Shown here: piece after piece, positions 12,987 to 21,818 of the stretch
Position numbering within the stretch: position 1 is the first letter of the stretch
How the letters are laid out: the number at the start of each line of letters is the position of its first letter
Source: Bacteroidota bacterium
GTDB lineage: Bacteria; Bacteroidota; Bacteroidia; Palsa-965
Length of the DNA stretch: 35,996 nt
Direction: 5' to 3'
Assembly (NCBI GenBank): GCA_013288325.1
Contig: JABDCB010000027.1
Location: forward strand, 546-36,541
Position numbers and translations under genes: made by a program
The notes under the pieces: model-generated
Seen by the model: the letters and a program-made list of their open reading frames with translations, nothing else
Database searches by the model: none
Told to the model about the DNA's origin: nothing

Positions 12987-13463
12987 ATGACACACAGCAA
13001 TTTTGAACGTATGCTCGAACTCGCAAGCAGGGAGTTTGATGCAAAAAACGATCCTGCCCAGCTGGATGTAAACGAAAAAGTGATGAAACGACTTCTCCGT
13101 CTTCATCCTGCAACCATGTCGGAATTTGATGACGGAAACGGACCGGTAGTCTGGATCCTGGTTATCCCCACCACGCTGGATCTGATGAACAGGTTTATCA
13201 ACAAAAAAATAACGGAGACAGAAATACTGGATCTAACCCATCCCGGAGGAACGTATGAGGCCATCTATCTCTGCTCGGCAATGGTACTTGAAGAATTCCG
13301 TGGCAAAGGAATAGCCAAACGCCTGACTCTTGAAGCCATTGAAAAAATTCGCAAAAAACATCCCATCCAAAGTCTGTTTGTCTGGCCTTTCAGTCAGGCA
13401 GGAAACGGCCTGGCAGATACCATTGCAAAAACAGCTAAACTCCCCCTTTTGAAAAGAAAATAA
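12987..13463 (+). CDS. GNAT-family N-acetyltransferase
   Basis: A 158-residue protein. The acetyl-CoA-binding core is visible: the strand AIYLCSAMVLEEFRGKGIAK carries the R/QxxGxG/A loop (RGKGIA) and is followed by the helix RLTLEAIEKIRKKHP. The N-terminal half is less typical. GNAT enzymes acetylate small molecules or proteins; the substrate cannot be read from sequence. The gene stands alone and starts at an ATG at 12987. Confidence 0.8.
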   Translation: MTHSNFERMLELASREFDAKNDPAQLDVNEKVMKRLLRLHPATMSEFDDGNGPVVWILVIPTTLDLMNRFINKKITETEILDLTHPGGTYEAIYLCSAMVLEEFRGKGIAKRLTLEAIEKIRKKHPIQSLFVWPFSQAGNGLADTIAKTAKLPLLKRK

Positions 13464-13507
13464 TTGGCACGTTCATGCAATAAAGCAGGATTTGCACATG
13501 AATAATT

Positions 13508-13515
13508 TACCTTTG
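13508..13515 (+). promoter_or_regulatory. -7 element TACCTTTG upstream of tag
   Basis: TACCTTTG matches TAnnTTTG exactly, 46 bp before the tag ATG. A TTTG at 13491 is too close (13 bp) to be a proper -33 element. Confidence 0.4.
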
Positions 13516-13561
13516 CTCATACACAAGCTCACTGAAATAGACATTACTTCAATTAGAAACC

Positions 13562-14116
13562 ATGTCCTACTGCACCGTTATCGAACACATGCAGGGCGAA
13601 AGAAAAGCCCTGCATAAAACTTATCACGATAAGCTATACGGGTTTCCCATTCATGATGACAATGAATTGTTTTGCAGACTTGTTCTGGAAATCAATCAGG
13701 CTGGATTGAGCTGGGAGACTATTTTGAAAAAAGAAAGCTCATTCAGAAAGGCTTATCACAATTTCAACATTAAAAAGATTGCTGCCTATACGGCTGCTGA
13801 CAGAAAACGTCTGCTGGCTGATGCCGGCATTATCCGCAACCGGCTAAAAGTAAATGCTGCCATTGAAAATGCGAAAACAATTCTCGGGCTCCAAAAAGAA
13901 TATGGCTCGTTTGAAAAATGGCTGGAACATCACCACCCTAAAACAAAGGAAGAATGGGTGAAGGTGTTCAAAAAAACATTCAAGTTTACAGGTGGAGAAA
14001 TTGTAAACGAATTTTTGATGAGCATCGGTTATCTGCAAGGAGCTCATTCGGCAGACTGCAAAATTCACAAGACTGTGCTGAAGACTAAACCTATGTGGCT
14101 AAAGGTGAAAAAGTAA
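13562..14116 (+). CDS. tag: DNA-3-methyladenine glycosylase I
   Basis: A 184-residue protein, the usual Tag length. It removes 3-methyladenine from alkylated DNA as the first step of base-excision repair. Alignment with E. coli Tag from memory places the zinc ligands at C4, H22 (YHD), H162 and C166 (GAHSADC). It also places the catalytic-pocket glutamate at E43 in LEINQAGLSW, and finds the AGIIRNRLKVNAAI segment. The YHDEEWG motif is changed to YHDKLYG. The gene has its own -7 element. Confidence 0.95.
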   Translation: MSYCTVIEHMQGERKALHKTYHDKLYGFPIHDDNELFCRLVLEINQAGLSWETILKKESSFRKAYHNFNIKKIAAYTAADRKRLLADAGIIRNRLKVNAAIENAKTILGLQKEYGSFEKWLEHHHPKTKEEWVKVFKKTFKFTGGEIVNEFLMSIGYLQGAHSADCKIHKTVLKTKPMWLKVKK

Positions 14117-14263
14117 CCGCTGAAGAATAGGCATTCCTCTACCGGGATTGTGTTTTCCTTAAAAAGATCATTATTCTCTTCCGCGTAATAGCATTATTCC
14201 TTGTAATTGCTATTTTCGTAATTAAGGTTTATTCATAATTTACAACACTCTATTTTTTGTCAC

Positions 14264-14890
14264 ATGACTCAAAAAGTACTTCTGACTGTCTTCTTCTTTT
14301 TTCTTATTAATAATGCATTCTTTGCCCAGGATACGCTGATAAGCAAAAACGGGGAGAAAATTATAGCGAGCAGCTTCGAAAAAAATATCGTTGCCGGAAC
14401 CATTTATTACAAGCAAACCGGAATGAACAAGAATACAATGCTATTTATACTTATGAGCGATCTGACAGCTATTCACTATGCAGATGGAACAACGGAGGAA
14501 ATTCCGGAAGGGGCATACCCTGTTCATGGCAGAGACCGGATTTACAGTCATTTTGTGCTAATTAGCGATGGAAGACATTTCATTTCCAATGGGAAGCAGG
14601 TAGATCTGAATTGGATTGCTGATCAACAGCCTGATAACACAGCATTACGCATTGAGACTGAAGAACTTATTAAATCAAAGCATCGCTCGATTCTTGCTTC
14701 GGTTACAGGAGGCGTATTCCTCTTCGGGGGACTGCTTTCCGGGTTCGCGAACTATTCCCTTAATGGCTCGGAAGTACCAGCCGTGGTAATGGGAGTAGCA
14801 GGGTTTATTTCGATTGGAATTGCAGTGAAGCATCAAAACCAAAGAGACAAACATATTAAACGGATACTGGCTTTATATAATCGTCATTAA
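14264..14890 (+). CDS. Exported hypothetical protein with two C-terminal membrane segments
   Basis: A 208-residue protein. A signal peptide ends about residue 21 (FFFFLINNAFFAQ). Residues 22-125 look like a small strand-rich domain of a type common in Bacteroidota, with DTLISKNGEKIIASSFE and DLTAIHYADGTTEEIP. Two hydrophobic segments follow near residues 143-163 (ILASVTGGVFLFGGLLSGFA) and 170-188 (AVVMGVAGFISIGIAV). The function is unknown. It lies 11 bp upstream of the Crp-family gene, so both are probably on one transcript. Confidence 0.75.
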   Translation: MTQKVLLTVFFFFLINNAFFAQDTLISKNGEKIIASSFEKNIVAGTIYYKQTGMNKNTMLFILMSDLTAIHYADGTTEEIPEGAYPVHGRDRIYSHFVLISDGRHFISNGKQVDLNWIADQQPDNTALRIETEELIKSKHRSILASVTGGVFLFGGLLSGFANYSLNGSEVPAVVMGVAGFISIGIAVKHQNQRDKHIKRILALYNRH

Positions 14891-14901
14891 ACTGCATAGC
14901 T

Positions 14902-15480
14902 ATGTATAAGCAGATTGACACCTACGTAAACAAATGCGTCTCCCTTACAAAAGAAGAACTGGAATATTTTCATTCCTTACTACAATACAAAAAGGTAAAA
15001 AAGAAATCCTTTCTGTTGCGTGCCGGGGAAAAGTGCGATTTTGAAGCCTATATTATTACAGGTTGCGTTCGTGTTTATTATATAGATGAAAACGGTTTCG
15101 AAGTGAATTTACTCTTTGCGGTTGAAGACTGGTGGGTCAGTGATTTAGCCAGCTTCTCTCAGCAACAATCCGCCAGGCTGTTTATAGAAACACTGGAAGA
15201 CTGTGAATTGCTTTTCATCGATTACAAATCCAAAGAAGCATTGTTTAAAAAAGTGCCTAAGTTCGAGCGACTATTCAGGCTCATGATACAAAAGGCCTAT
15301 GAGACCATGGTGGACCGTTTGATATCCAACATTTCAAAATCTGCACCCCGACGCTACCAGGAATTTATAAAGAAGTATCCTACCATACCACAGCGTGTAC
15401 CTCAGCATCTCATAGCTGCTTATTTAGGGGTTTCGCCTGAATTCTTAAGTAAAATAAGAACCCGCCTTTCAAAAGCATAA
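14902..15480 (+). CDS. Crp/Fnr-family transcriptional regulator
   Basis: A 192-residue regulator of the short Bacteroidota Crp type. Residues about 25-110 form the cyclic-nucleotide-binding beta barrel (FLLRAGEKCDFEAYIITGCV ... DENGFEVNLLFAVEDWW). The C-terminal end carries the HTH (VPQHLIAAYLGVSPEFLSKI). Ligand residues of cAMP-binding Crp are not conserved, so the signal is unknown. It precedes the pirin gene, which has its own -7 element, and could regulate it. Confidence 0.9.
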   Translation: MYKQIDTYVNKCVSLTKEELEYFHSLLQYKKVKKKSFLLRAGEKCDFEAYIITGCVRVYYIDENGFEVNLLFAVEDWWVSDLASFSQQQSARLFIETLEDCELLFIDYKSKEALFKKVPKFERLFRLMIQKAYETMVDRLISNISKSAPRRYQEFIKKYPTIPQRVPQHLIAAYLGVSPEFLSKIRTRLSKA

Positions 15481-15527
15481 GTCCTCATTTCTTAATCTGG
15501 TTCAATGCTTTTACTTTTTTACACCCA

Positions 15528-15535
15528 TACCTTTG
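15528..15535 (+). promoter_or_regulatory. -7 element TACCTTTG upstream of the pirin gene
   Basis: TACCTTTG matches TAnnTTTG 21 bp before the pirin ATG, implying a short leader. A clear -33 TTTG is missing. Confidence 0.45.
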
Positions 15536-15556
15536 TGGTGTAAATAAGAAATAACC

Positions 15557-16435
15557 ATGGACAGAAAGGGCTTTATAAAAAAAGGATTGCTGGGCACCGG
15601 TATGTTTGTAGCCTCGGCATCCGCCATCGGCAATATCCTTAAAAACGATATAGACGAATTAAAAGAACTTGAACCGATCGGATTTAATCATTTACCAAAC
15701 ACAAAATCAAATATCATGGCAAACATCGTATTGCACAAATCAGAGACACGCGGACATGCTAACCACGGCTGGTTAGACAGTCACCACTCGTTTAGCTTTG
15801 CTAATTACTACAACCCGGAAAGAATGCACTTTGGCGTATTGCGGGTTTTGAACGATGATCGGGTAGATCCCGGCATGGGCTTTGGCACACACCCGCATAA
15901 TAACATGGAAATTATATCCATACCGCTTGAAGGGGACCTGGAACATAAAGACAGTATGGGCAACATAGCTGTCATTAAAAAAGGCGACATACAAGTGTTG
16001 AGTGCCGGCACGGGCATACAGCATAGTGAGTATAATCGCAATAAAGACAAGCTGACTAAGTTTTTACAGATATGGGTATTCCCCAACAAACAAAATGTAA
16101 CACCCCGCTATGACCAGGTAACACTGGATATCAAAGACCGTCATAATAAACTGCAACAAATACTATCTCCCAATGCCGATGATGCCGGCGTTTGGATACA
16201 CCAGGATGCGTGGTTTAGCATGGGCACGTTTGACAAGGATTTTACTACCGACTATGAAATAAAAAAGAAGGGTAACGGAGTTTATGCATTTGTGCTGAAA
16301 GGCGACATTAGCATAGACGGCCAAAGTTTGAATGAGCGGGATGGTCTCGGTATTTGGGATACGGATAAGATTAAAATCACTGCCAATAGTCCCGATGCAG
16401 AGTTGTTATTAATGGATGTACCCATGGCTGTGTAG
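15557..16435 (+). CDS. Pirin-family protein with N-terminal signal sequence
   Basis: A 292-residue protein. Residues about 55-292 are a full bicupin pirin domain: HKSETRGHANHGWLDSHHSF, GTHPHNNMEIISI with metal ligands H112 and H114, and GIQHSEYN with H156 and E158. Some pirins act as quercetinases or redox sensors. The first 54 residues are an extra segment, MDRKGFIKKGLLGTGMFVAS, like the Tat-style or lipid-free signal sequences of Bacteroidota exported enzymes. Pirins are normally cytoplasmic, so the extension is unusual. An internal ATG at residue 54 could start a plain pirin but has no clear ribosome site. Confidence 0.93.
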   Translation: MDRKGFIKKGLLGTGMFVASASAIGNILKNDIDELKELEPIGFNHLPNTKSNIMANIVLHKSETRGHANHGWLDSHHSFSFANYYNPERMHFGVLRVLNDDRVDPGMGFGTHPHNNMEIISIPLEGDLEHKDSMGNIAVIKKGDIQVLSAGTGIQHSEYNRNKDKLTKFLQIWVFPNKQNVTPRYDQVTLDIKDRHNKLQQILSPNADDAGVWIHQDAWFSMGTFDKDFTTDYEIKKKGNGVYAFVLKGDISIDGQSLNERDGLGIWDTDKIKITANSPDAELLLMDVPMAV

Positions 16436-16627
16436 GTGCTCTGAACCATTCGTTCAAATCTTAATTATATTTGCTTATACATTCCCGGGCGGCACAAAAC
16501 GAAAGTTATTCCGCTCTGTGTCAGGCCTGGGAATGTTAATGGCAACACAAGTCAATGGAATTGTTTTAACCTTCGTTCTCAAAATTAAATTGACTAACTA
16601 ATTCATAACCCTTAAAACGTATCAATT

Positions 16628-17245
16628 ATGAGCAGCTATCCAATCCGCGATCCACAAAAAGACGACTTGTTGACACCTCAAAATTCGGCTTTGATACTTA
16701 TTGATTATCAGCCCACGCAGGTCAACTCCATCAACTCTATGTCGAGAAAACAACTAGTGACGAATATTGTCATTGTGGCTGAATTAGTAAAAGCATACGG
16801 CCTGCCAATTGTACTTTCAACCGTGAATGTAAAAACAGGTGCTAACAAAGAAACGATCACTCCCCTCCTCTCGGTGCTGAAGGGTGTCCCCTCCTATGAC
16901 AGAACAACAATTAATTCATGGGAAGACAAGGAATTTCAGGAGGCCGTAAAGAATACCGGGAGAAAGAAGCTGATTATGTGTGCGCTCTGGACAGAAGCTT
17001 GTCTGGCATTCCCTACACTGGATGCACTAAAAGAGGGTTATGAAGTATATCCTGTGGTGGATGCCGTTGGCGGTACGTCCTTAGTGGCTCACGAAACTGC
17101 TTTACGCCGTGTGGAGCAGGCCGGTGCCAAACTTATATCCATTGCTCAGCTGGCCTGTGAATTACAAAGAGACTGGAACAGAAAGGATTCTGCTCCATCC
17201 ATGGTAAAGGCTTTGACCGATGTAGGAGCATTTCTCTCCTTATAG
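16628..17245 (+). CDS. Isochorismatase-like cysteine hydrolase
   Basis: A 205-residue protein of the cysteine hydrolase family (YcaC/isochorismatase-like). The fold signatures are ALILIDYQPTQVNS with the catalytic aspartate D26 and CALWTEACLAFPTLDALKEG with the nucleophile C125. The TEACLAFPT form is that of YcaC-type hydrolases rather than true isochorismatases or nicotinamidases. The substrate is unknown. It converges with the DinB gene that follows. Confidence 0.9.
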   Translation: MSSYPIRDPQKDDLLTPQNSALILIDYQPTQVNSINSMSRKQLVTNIVIVAELVKAYGLPIVLSTVNVKTGANKETITPLLSVLKGVPSYDRTTINSWEDKEFQEAVKNTGRKKLIMCALWTEACLAFPTLDALKEGYEVYPVVDAVGGTSLVAHETALRRVEQAGAKLISIAQLACELQRDWNRKDSAPSMVKALTDVGAFLSL

Positions 17246-17256
17246 GTATCCTGTTT

Positions 17257-17778
17257 TTATTTATTCATTACCGACAAGTAGGCCTTCCAGGGGCCTACTT
17301 CGGTTTTGTACTGCTTGGCCATCACCCTTGTTATCTGGTTAATGTGTGAAAGATCATGGGCAACCCAGGTAGCAAGCAATTCCTTTAACGTTACAGGACC
17401 AAATGCAGGATGTATTCCAGTTTTAGAGAAGTCGGCATCCGTGAGTTTCTTTGATTTTAAAGTGGTCATGTTTTGTTTTCGCACCTCCTTAAACTCGGTA
17501 AGAAGCTGCTGCAATGATTTGCCCTTGCTTTCATTAAATTGTGCAAACCGGTCATAAGGGGCAAACGTTTTATTCCCGCCTGAAAGGATAATATCCAACC
17601 GTGGAATCCAATCTGTTTTCTCTCCATGAATTAAATGCCCTATAACATCATAAGGGCTCCATGTTTCAGGGCCTTCATTATGCATAATCCAGTCGCCGGA
17701 TAAACCGCCCAGCAGTTGCTCTATAACTATTGGAGTGCGTTCCAGCACTTCCATTGCTTCGTTTAGTTTAAAAACCAT
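17257..17778 (-). CDS. DinB-family protein
   Basis: A 173-residue four-helix DinB-like protein. The conserved motif WSPYDVIGHLIHGE supplies one histidine of the metal site, and VAHDLSHINQI near the C-terminus supplies the others. The family includes thiol-dependent enzymes such as bacillithiol transferases, but no specific substrate can be given here. It is transcribed away from the neighbouring AraC gene, from a shared 69-bp region. Confidence 0.88.
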   Translation of the reverse strand: MVFKLNEAMEVLERTPIVIEQLLGGLSGDWIMHNEGPETWSPYDVIGHLIHGEKTDWIPRLDIILSGGNKTFAPYDRFAQFNESKGKSLQQLLTEFKEVRKQNMTTLKSKKLTDADFSKTGIHPAFGPVTLKELLATWVAHDLSHINQITRVMAKQYKTEVGPWKAYLSVMNK

Positions 17779-17847
17779 GTCCTTGCGTATTTATATTTAA
17801 TTTAAGAGCTAATTTAGCAATTAAGATAATAATTATCCAAGGGTAAC

Positions 17848-18603
17848 ATGAAACTGACCATCAAATCTGCTTTACCCGATCCTTCTATTTCACATTTTGT
17901 TCACAGCTTTTGGATGCTGGAAAACAAAAGCGGGAAAGATATTCCATCCACCCTGCTGCCCAATGGGATGGTTGATGTGACGCTTATTAAAATAAAGTCA
18001 GCAAATTGGGAACTGGTAGTGAGAGGCATTGACACGGTGCCCAGCGAGGTAATTATTACGGCAGACACCAATATATTTTCCATAGGCTTTAAATTACTGG
18101 CCGTTGAATACTTGTTTGGGGATTCGATTAAAGATGTACTGAACAAAGGAAAAGCTATCTCCAACGATTTCTGGCAATTTGAAGACAAAGACATGAAGAG
18201 TCTGGAGGTTTTTTGTCGCAAAGCAACACAAAAGATAAAAAGCATTTCACCGGAAAACATAGACAGCCGGAAGAAGAATTTATTTGATCTTATTTATTCT
18301 TCTCATGGCTCGATGACGGTAAAAGAGCTTTCCGAAAAAGTGCATTGGAGCAGCCGTCAGATCAACCGCTATTTCAATCAACAATTTGGGCTTTCACTCA
18401 AAACATATTGCACGATTCTTCGTTTCGGTACTTCATTCAAACACATCAGCGAAGGCCGGCTTTTTCCGGAACAAAATTTCACGGACCAAAATCATTTTAT
18501 CAAAGAAATTAAGAAATATGCCGGTGTTACACCTAAAGAGCTGAGCAAAAACAAAGATGATCGTTTCCTCGACATCACAGCAATCAAAAGCTTGCCTTCT
18601 TAA
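17848..18603 (+). CDS. AraC-family transcriptional regulator
   Basis: A 251-residue regulator. The N-terminal half (HFVHSFWMLENKSGKDIPST ...) is the small sensor domain seen in many Bacteroidota AraC proteins (DUF6597-like). The C-terminal half is a double HTH: MTVKELSEKVHWSSRQINRY, FNQQFGLSLKTYCTILRF, DQNHFIKEIKKYAGVTPKEL. It is divergent from a DinB gene and lies 73 bp upstream of the TetX-like flavoprotein gene in the same direction, so either may be its target. Confidence 0.9.
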   Translation: MKLTIKSALPDPSISHFVHSFWMLENKSGKDIPSTLLPNGMVDVTLIKIKSANWELVVRGIDTVPSEVIITADTNIFSIGFKLLAVEYLFGDSIKDVLNKGKAISNDFWQFEDKDMKSLEVFCRKATQKIKSISPENIDSRKKNLFDLIYSSHGSMTVKELSEKVHWSSRQINRYFNQQFGLSLKTYCTILRFGTSFKHISEGRLFPEQNFTDQNHFIKEIKKYAGVTPKELSKNKDDRFLDITAIKSLPS

Positions 18604-18676
18604 AAACGGCTGATTTCTACTATTCCCTTTCCTGCCTCCTCCCCATCTTTGTATCCTCATCAAGCAAAGCATAATC

Positions 18677-19837
18677 ATGTTACTGAACAATAAAAAGATA
18701 GCCATCGTTGGCGGGGGACCCGGGGGATTAACCCTAGCACGACTTTTACAACTGAACGGAGCAACCGTCAACGTATATGAACGGGATATGAATAAAGATG
18801 CCAGGGTACAAGGAACCACACTGGATTTGCATGAGGAATCGGGCTTAAAAGCATTGCGTCAGGCTAAGCTACTGGACGCATTCAAAAAGAATTATCGTCC
18901 CGGTGCGGATAAGATGATTATTGTGAACGAGCATGCTCAAGTGTTTTTTTCCGACCACGAAGGTAAACCCCAGGAAGATTTTGGCAGCGAACATTTCCGT
19001 CCTGAAATTGACAGGGGTCCACTGAGAAAGATGCTGCTTGAATCCCTGCAGCCTGATACGGTTGTGTGGAACAGCCAATTTGTTTCCATGCAAAAACAAA
19101 ATGATGGGTGGTTGCTGCACTTTAAGAACGAAACGTCTGCCTATGCCGATATCGTAATCGGTGCCGATGGAGCTAATTCCAAAATTCGTCCGTACTTAAC
19201 TCCCATCAAACCGTTTTATACGGGCATATCCGGTATATTGACCGTTGATGGTATACATCATCCGGAAACAAAGGCTCCCCGGATTGATAAGCTTTTAAAC
19301 GGTGGCAAAATAATGGCTTTCGGAGGCGGGAAATGTATTACCGTGGCCTCCAAAGGAAATGGAGGTTTGGCCTTTTATGTTTCGTATAAAGTGGAAGAAA
19401 GCAACCTTAAAAAGATAAATTTCTCCGACAAAACTCAGCTGCTTGCCTGGTTTAAAAAAGATTTTCCGGAATGGAGTAGCATATGGTTAGAACTGTTCGA
19501 AAATACCGAAACGACTTTCACTGTTATCCCCATTTATTGCATGCCACTGGATCAAACCTGGCAGACTCTGTCCAACCTCACCATGCTGGGTGATGCGGCT
19601 CACCTGATGCCGCCGTTTGCCGGTGAAGGGGTAAACATGGCTATGCTGGATGCACTGGAATTGAGTGATTGTTTATGCAGCGGAAAATTCCGTGATATTC
19701 AAACTGCCATCGCATCTTATGAAAATCAAATGAGAAAACGAGCAGCAGAAGCCGCACAGGAATCGCTGGAAAATGGAGATAAGATACATAGCAAAGAGGC
19801 ACTCGATAAAATGCTGGCATTTTTTAACGGCCTTTAA
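18677..19837 (+). CDS. FAD-dependent monooxygenase, TetX-like
   Basis: A 386-residue class A flavoprotein monooxygenase. The N-terminal FAD fold is IAIVGGGPGGLTLARLL with the YERD end of the second strand. The second FAD motif is MLGDAAHLMPPFAGEGVN (303-320). Overall it lines up closely with tetracycline destructase TetX. However, the substrate-binding residues differ: TetX R213, F224 and H234 align with K211, T222 and A232, and Q192 has no glutamine counterpart. It therefore probably hydroxylates a different substrate. The upstream AraC gene may control it. Confidence 0.92.
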   Translation: MLLNNKKIAIVGGGPGGLTLARLLQLNGATVNVYERDMNKDARVQGTTLDLHEESGLKALRQAKLLDAFKKNYRPGADKMIIVNEHAQVFFSDHEGKPQEDFGSEHFRPEIDRGPLRKMLLESLQPDTVVWNSQFVSMQKQNDGWLLHFKNETSAYADIVIGADGANSKIRPYLTPIKPFYTGISGILTVDGIHHPETKAPRIDKLLNGGKIMAFGGGKCITVASKGNGGLAFYVSYKVEESNLKKINFSDKTQLLAWFKKDFPEWSSIWLELFENTETTFTVIPIYCMPLDQTWQTLSNLTMLGDAAHLMPPFAGEGVNMAMLDALELSDCLCSGKFRDIQTAIASYENQMRKRAAEAAQESLENGDKIHSKEALDKMLAFFNGL

Positions 19838-19899
19838 TTCTTGTTTATTTCATTAAAAAATTATCACCCGTTTCGTCAGAGCTACCGTAAAACAGAAAC

Positions 19900-19930
19900 C
19901 CTGAAGCAGTTCACTTCAGGATTTCCCTTT
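19900..19930. terminator. Bidirectional terminator candidate
   Basis: CCTGAAG (19900-19906) pairs with CTTCAGG (19914-19920) between two convergent genes. T-rich tracts follow in both directions, so it could serve the TetX-like gene and the DinB gene. Confidence 0.5.
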
Positions 19931-19944
19931 ATGATAATCCGATA

Positions 19945-20430
19945 CTATTTCTTCACAAACGCCAGTTGCCCCAGATGATAAGACATGTGGTTGGTACGCC
20001 CTATGATTATGTTCAATCTGTTTCGGTGTGGTTCCTTCACAAAATCTTCGGCCGATACGGAAGCGTGTTTCAGAAACCATTCATCCGGACTCAGCTTATT
20101 GAAATGTGTGGACAATTTGGAATTGATATTTTTCCAGCGCGCACGCAGCTCTTTTGCAGATGGTATTTGTGAAACCGCTTTATCCGGTTTAGTCAAAAAT
20201 GCTTCATCCATATCCGGATATTGTTGTGGTTCAAAATTCAGCAAGGGCAGCATTTTGTCGTGTACTGCCGTTAAATGCCCTAGTAAATAAACAGCTCTGT
20301 TTCTGTTTGGAGAAACTTCCTGTTGTAATTGCTCATCCGTAAGCGAATCAAATGCTTTATTGGCTGCTTCTATTCTGGAGTTCCATGCATCCAGAACTGA
20401 TTTTACGATTAATTGTTTGTGATTTTCCAT
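19945..20430 (-). CDS. DinB-family protein
   Basis: A 161-residue DinB-like protein, the second in the window. The histidines expected for the metal site are in AVYLLGHLTAVHDKML and in NHMSYHLGQLAFV. The sequence is not close to the DinB gene at 17257, so they are not a recent duplication. The enzyme activity is unknown. The gene converges with the TetX-like gene and has a short A/T-rich leader. Confidence 0.88.
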   Translation of the reverse strand: MENHKQLIVKSVLDAWNSRIEAANKAFDSLTDEQLQQEVSPNRNRAVYLLGHLTAVHDKMLPLLNFEPQQYPDMDEAFLTKPDKAVSQIPSAKELRARWKNINSKLSTHFNKLSPDEWFLKHASVSAEDFVKEPHRNRLNIIIGRTNHMSYHLGQLAFVKK

Positions 20431-20641
20431 TTTTATTGATTTAAATTGTTGATTGTGTCGTTTCCGATCTCATTTTGGATCAGAACAAAGGTAGTGTCAT
20501 TAACCGGATTTCATAGTAGCAGAAATAGACATGAATAAGGGCCGGTTTGGACAATTAAGGACATGATTCAAGCCTAAAATCATTCAATTTTTTTCTGAGG
20601 AGCATATAAGCACTACAACTCTTTGTCGTATTTTGTACGCT

Positions 20642-21676
20642 ATGATTCGAAAAAACAACCTGCTCTGCTTCTTCCTCCTTGCTATGTTATGTATCGCATG
20701 TGGCCATACGATCCGGGAAAATGCTGAAAACCTATTTGATAAGAATACTAAATATGAATTGGTCAAGGATTGGCCTCAATTACCAAAAGGCTTTCTCTTA
20801 GGAAACCCAAGCGGAATAGGAGTTGATAGCCATCAGAATATCTTTGTATTTCATCGGGCATACAGAAGATGGGTGCTACCCTGTCCTCCCGATTCAATCA
20901 TTACATCTCCCACCATTTTAGTGCTGGATCGCAACAGCGGAAAAATTTTAAACCAGTGGGGGCAAAACCTCTTTATAATGCCACATGGCCTTAAGATAGA
21001 TAAGGACGATAATATCTGGGTTACGGACGTATGGTTGCACCAGGTGTTTAAATTCAATCACGATGGCGCTTTACTGATGAAGCTAGGTAAAGCAACTGTT
21101 TCGGGAAACGATTCCACTCATTTTAACCTTCCTACTGACGTGGCTATTTCCTCCGACGGTTCCTTTTATGTAAGTGACGGTTATGGTAACAGCAGGGTTG
21201 TCAAATTTTCAGCTACCGGAAAATATCTGTTTGAATGGGGCAAAAAAGGGAATAAACCGGGCGAGTTTGACATTCCGCACAGCATCAATCTGGATGCAAA
21301 GGGAAATGTATATGTAGCCGATAGGGAAAACAGCCGTATCCAGGTTTTTAGTCCCGAAGGAAAATTTATAAAAGAATGGGACAATGAAAAATCAGGCAAA
21401 GTATATGCCCTGGCATTTGACAAAACAAAAATGAATCTCGTGGCTGTTGATTATCAAATGAATGATACAATCCCCAAAGGGTCCGATATCTTTCTTTTCA
21501 ATTTCGGAATAAACAAACTTAGCCAGTTTGGGAAAAGCGGTTCATATAACGGCCCTTTATGCAGATACCATGATGTTGTGATGGATGATGAGCAATCCAT
21601 TTATGTAGGAGACATTTTAGGCAATCGCATTCAGAAATTCAGGAAATTATCAAATCATCAAGCTTCTTCGGATTAA
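20642..21676 (+). CDS. NHL-repeat lipoprotein, peptidyl-alpha-hydroxyglycine lyase-like
   Basis: A 344-residue protein started at the ATG at 20642; a TTG three codons upstream is less likely. A signal peptide ends in the lipobox LCIAC, so it is a surface or periplasmic lipoprotein. The rest is an NHL-type beta propeller with repeats such as GIGVDSHQNIFVFHRA, GLKIDKDDNIWVTDVWLHQVFKF, DVAISSDGSFYVSDGYGNSRVV and SINLDAKGNVYVADRENSRI. The overall layout matches the family annotated as peptidyl-alpha-hydroxyglycine alpha-amidating lyases. Bacterial members probably have other roles, so the name is only a fold-level guide. Confidence 0.85.
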   Translation: MIRKNNLLCFFLLAMLCIACGHTIRENAENLFDKNTKYELVKDWPQLPKGFLLGNPSGIGVDSHQNIFVFHRAYRRWVLPCPPDSIITSPTILVLDRNSGKILNQWGQNLFIMPHGLKIDKDDNIWVTDVWLHQVFKFNHDGALLMKLGKATVSGNDSTHFNLPTDVAISSDGSFYVSDGYGNSRVVKFSATGKYLFEWGKKGNKPGEFDIPHSINLDAKGNVYVADRENSRIQVFSPEGKFIKEWDNEKSGKVYALAFDKTKMNLVAVDYQMNDTIPKGSDIFLFNFGINKLSQFGKSGSYNGPLCRYHDVVMDDEQSIYVGDILGNRIQKFRKLSNHQASSD

Positions 21677-21724
21677 AGGCCTGTCTTTAATCAGGAAATC
21701 CATTCTGGTTGTGCATCAGGTATT

Positions 21725-21746
21725 ACAGAAAAATAATTCTGTTTTG
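21725..21746 (+). terminator. Weak AU-rich terminator candidate
   Basis: ACAGAA (21725-21730) pairs with TTCTGT (21737-21742), followed by TTT, 50 bp after the NHL gene. The stem is short and A/T-rich. Confidence 0.3.
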
Positions 21747-21818
21747 GCCCTCTTTAAGGTGTGAAATACATTTATTGTATTTAAAGTAATACCTTGCCTT
21801 TCTAAACAAACAACCCAT

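Noticed and set aside
12769-12990. Plus-strand 73-residue frame
   Set aside because: It overlaps the small acidic gene and lies antisense to the XRE remnant, which has a recognisable family pattern.
18677-19837. Tetracycline-resistance gene tetX
   Set aside because: Key substrate residues of TetX are replaced, so only the fold family is supported.
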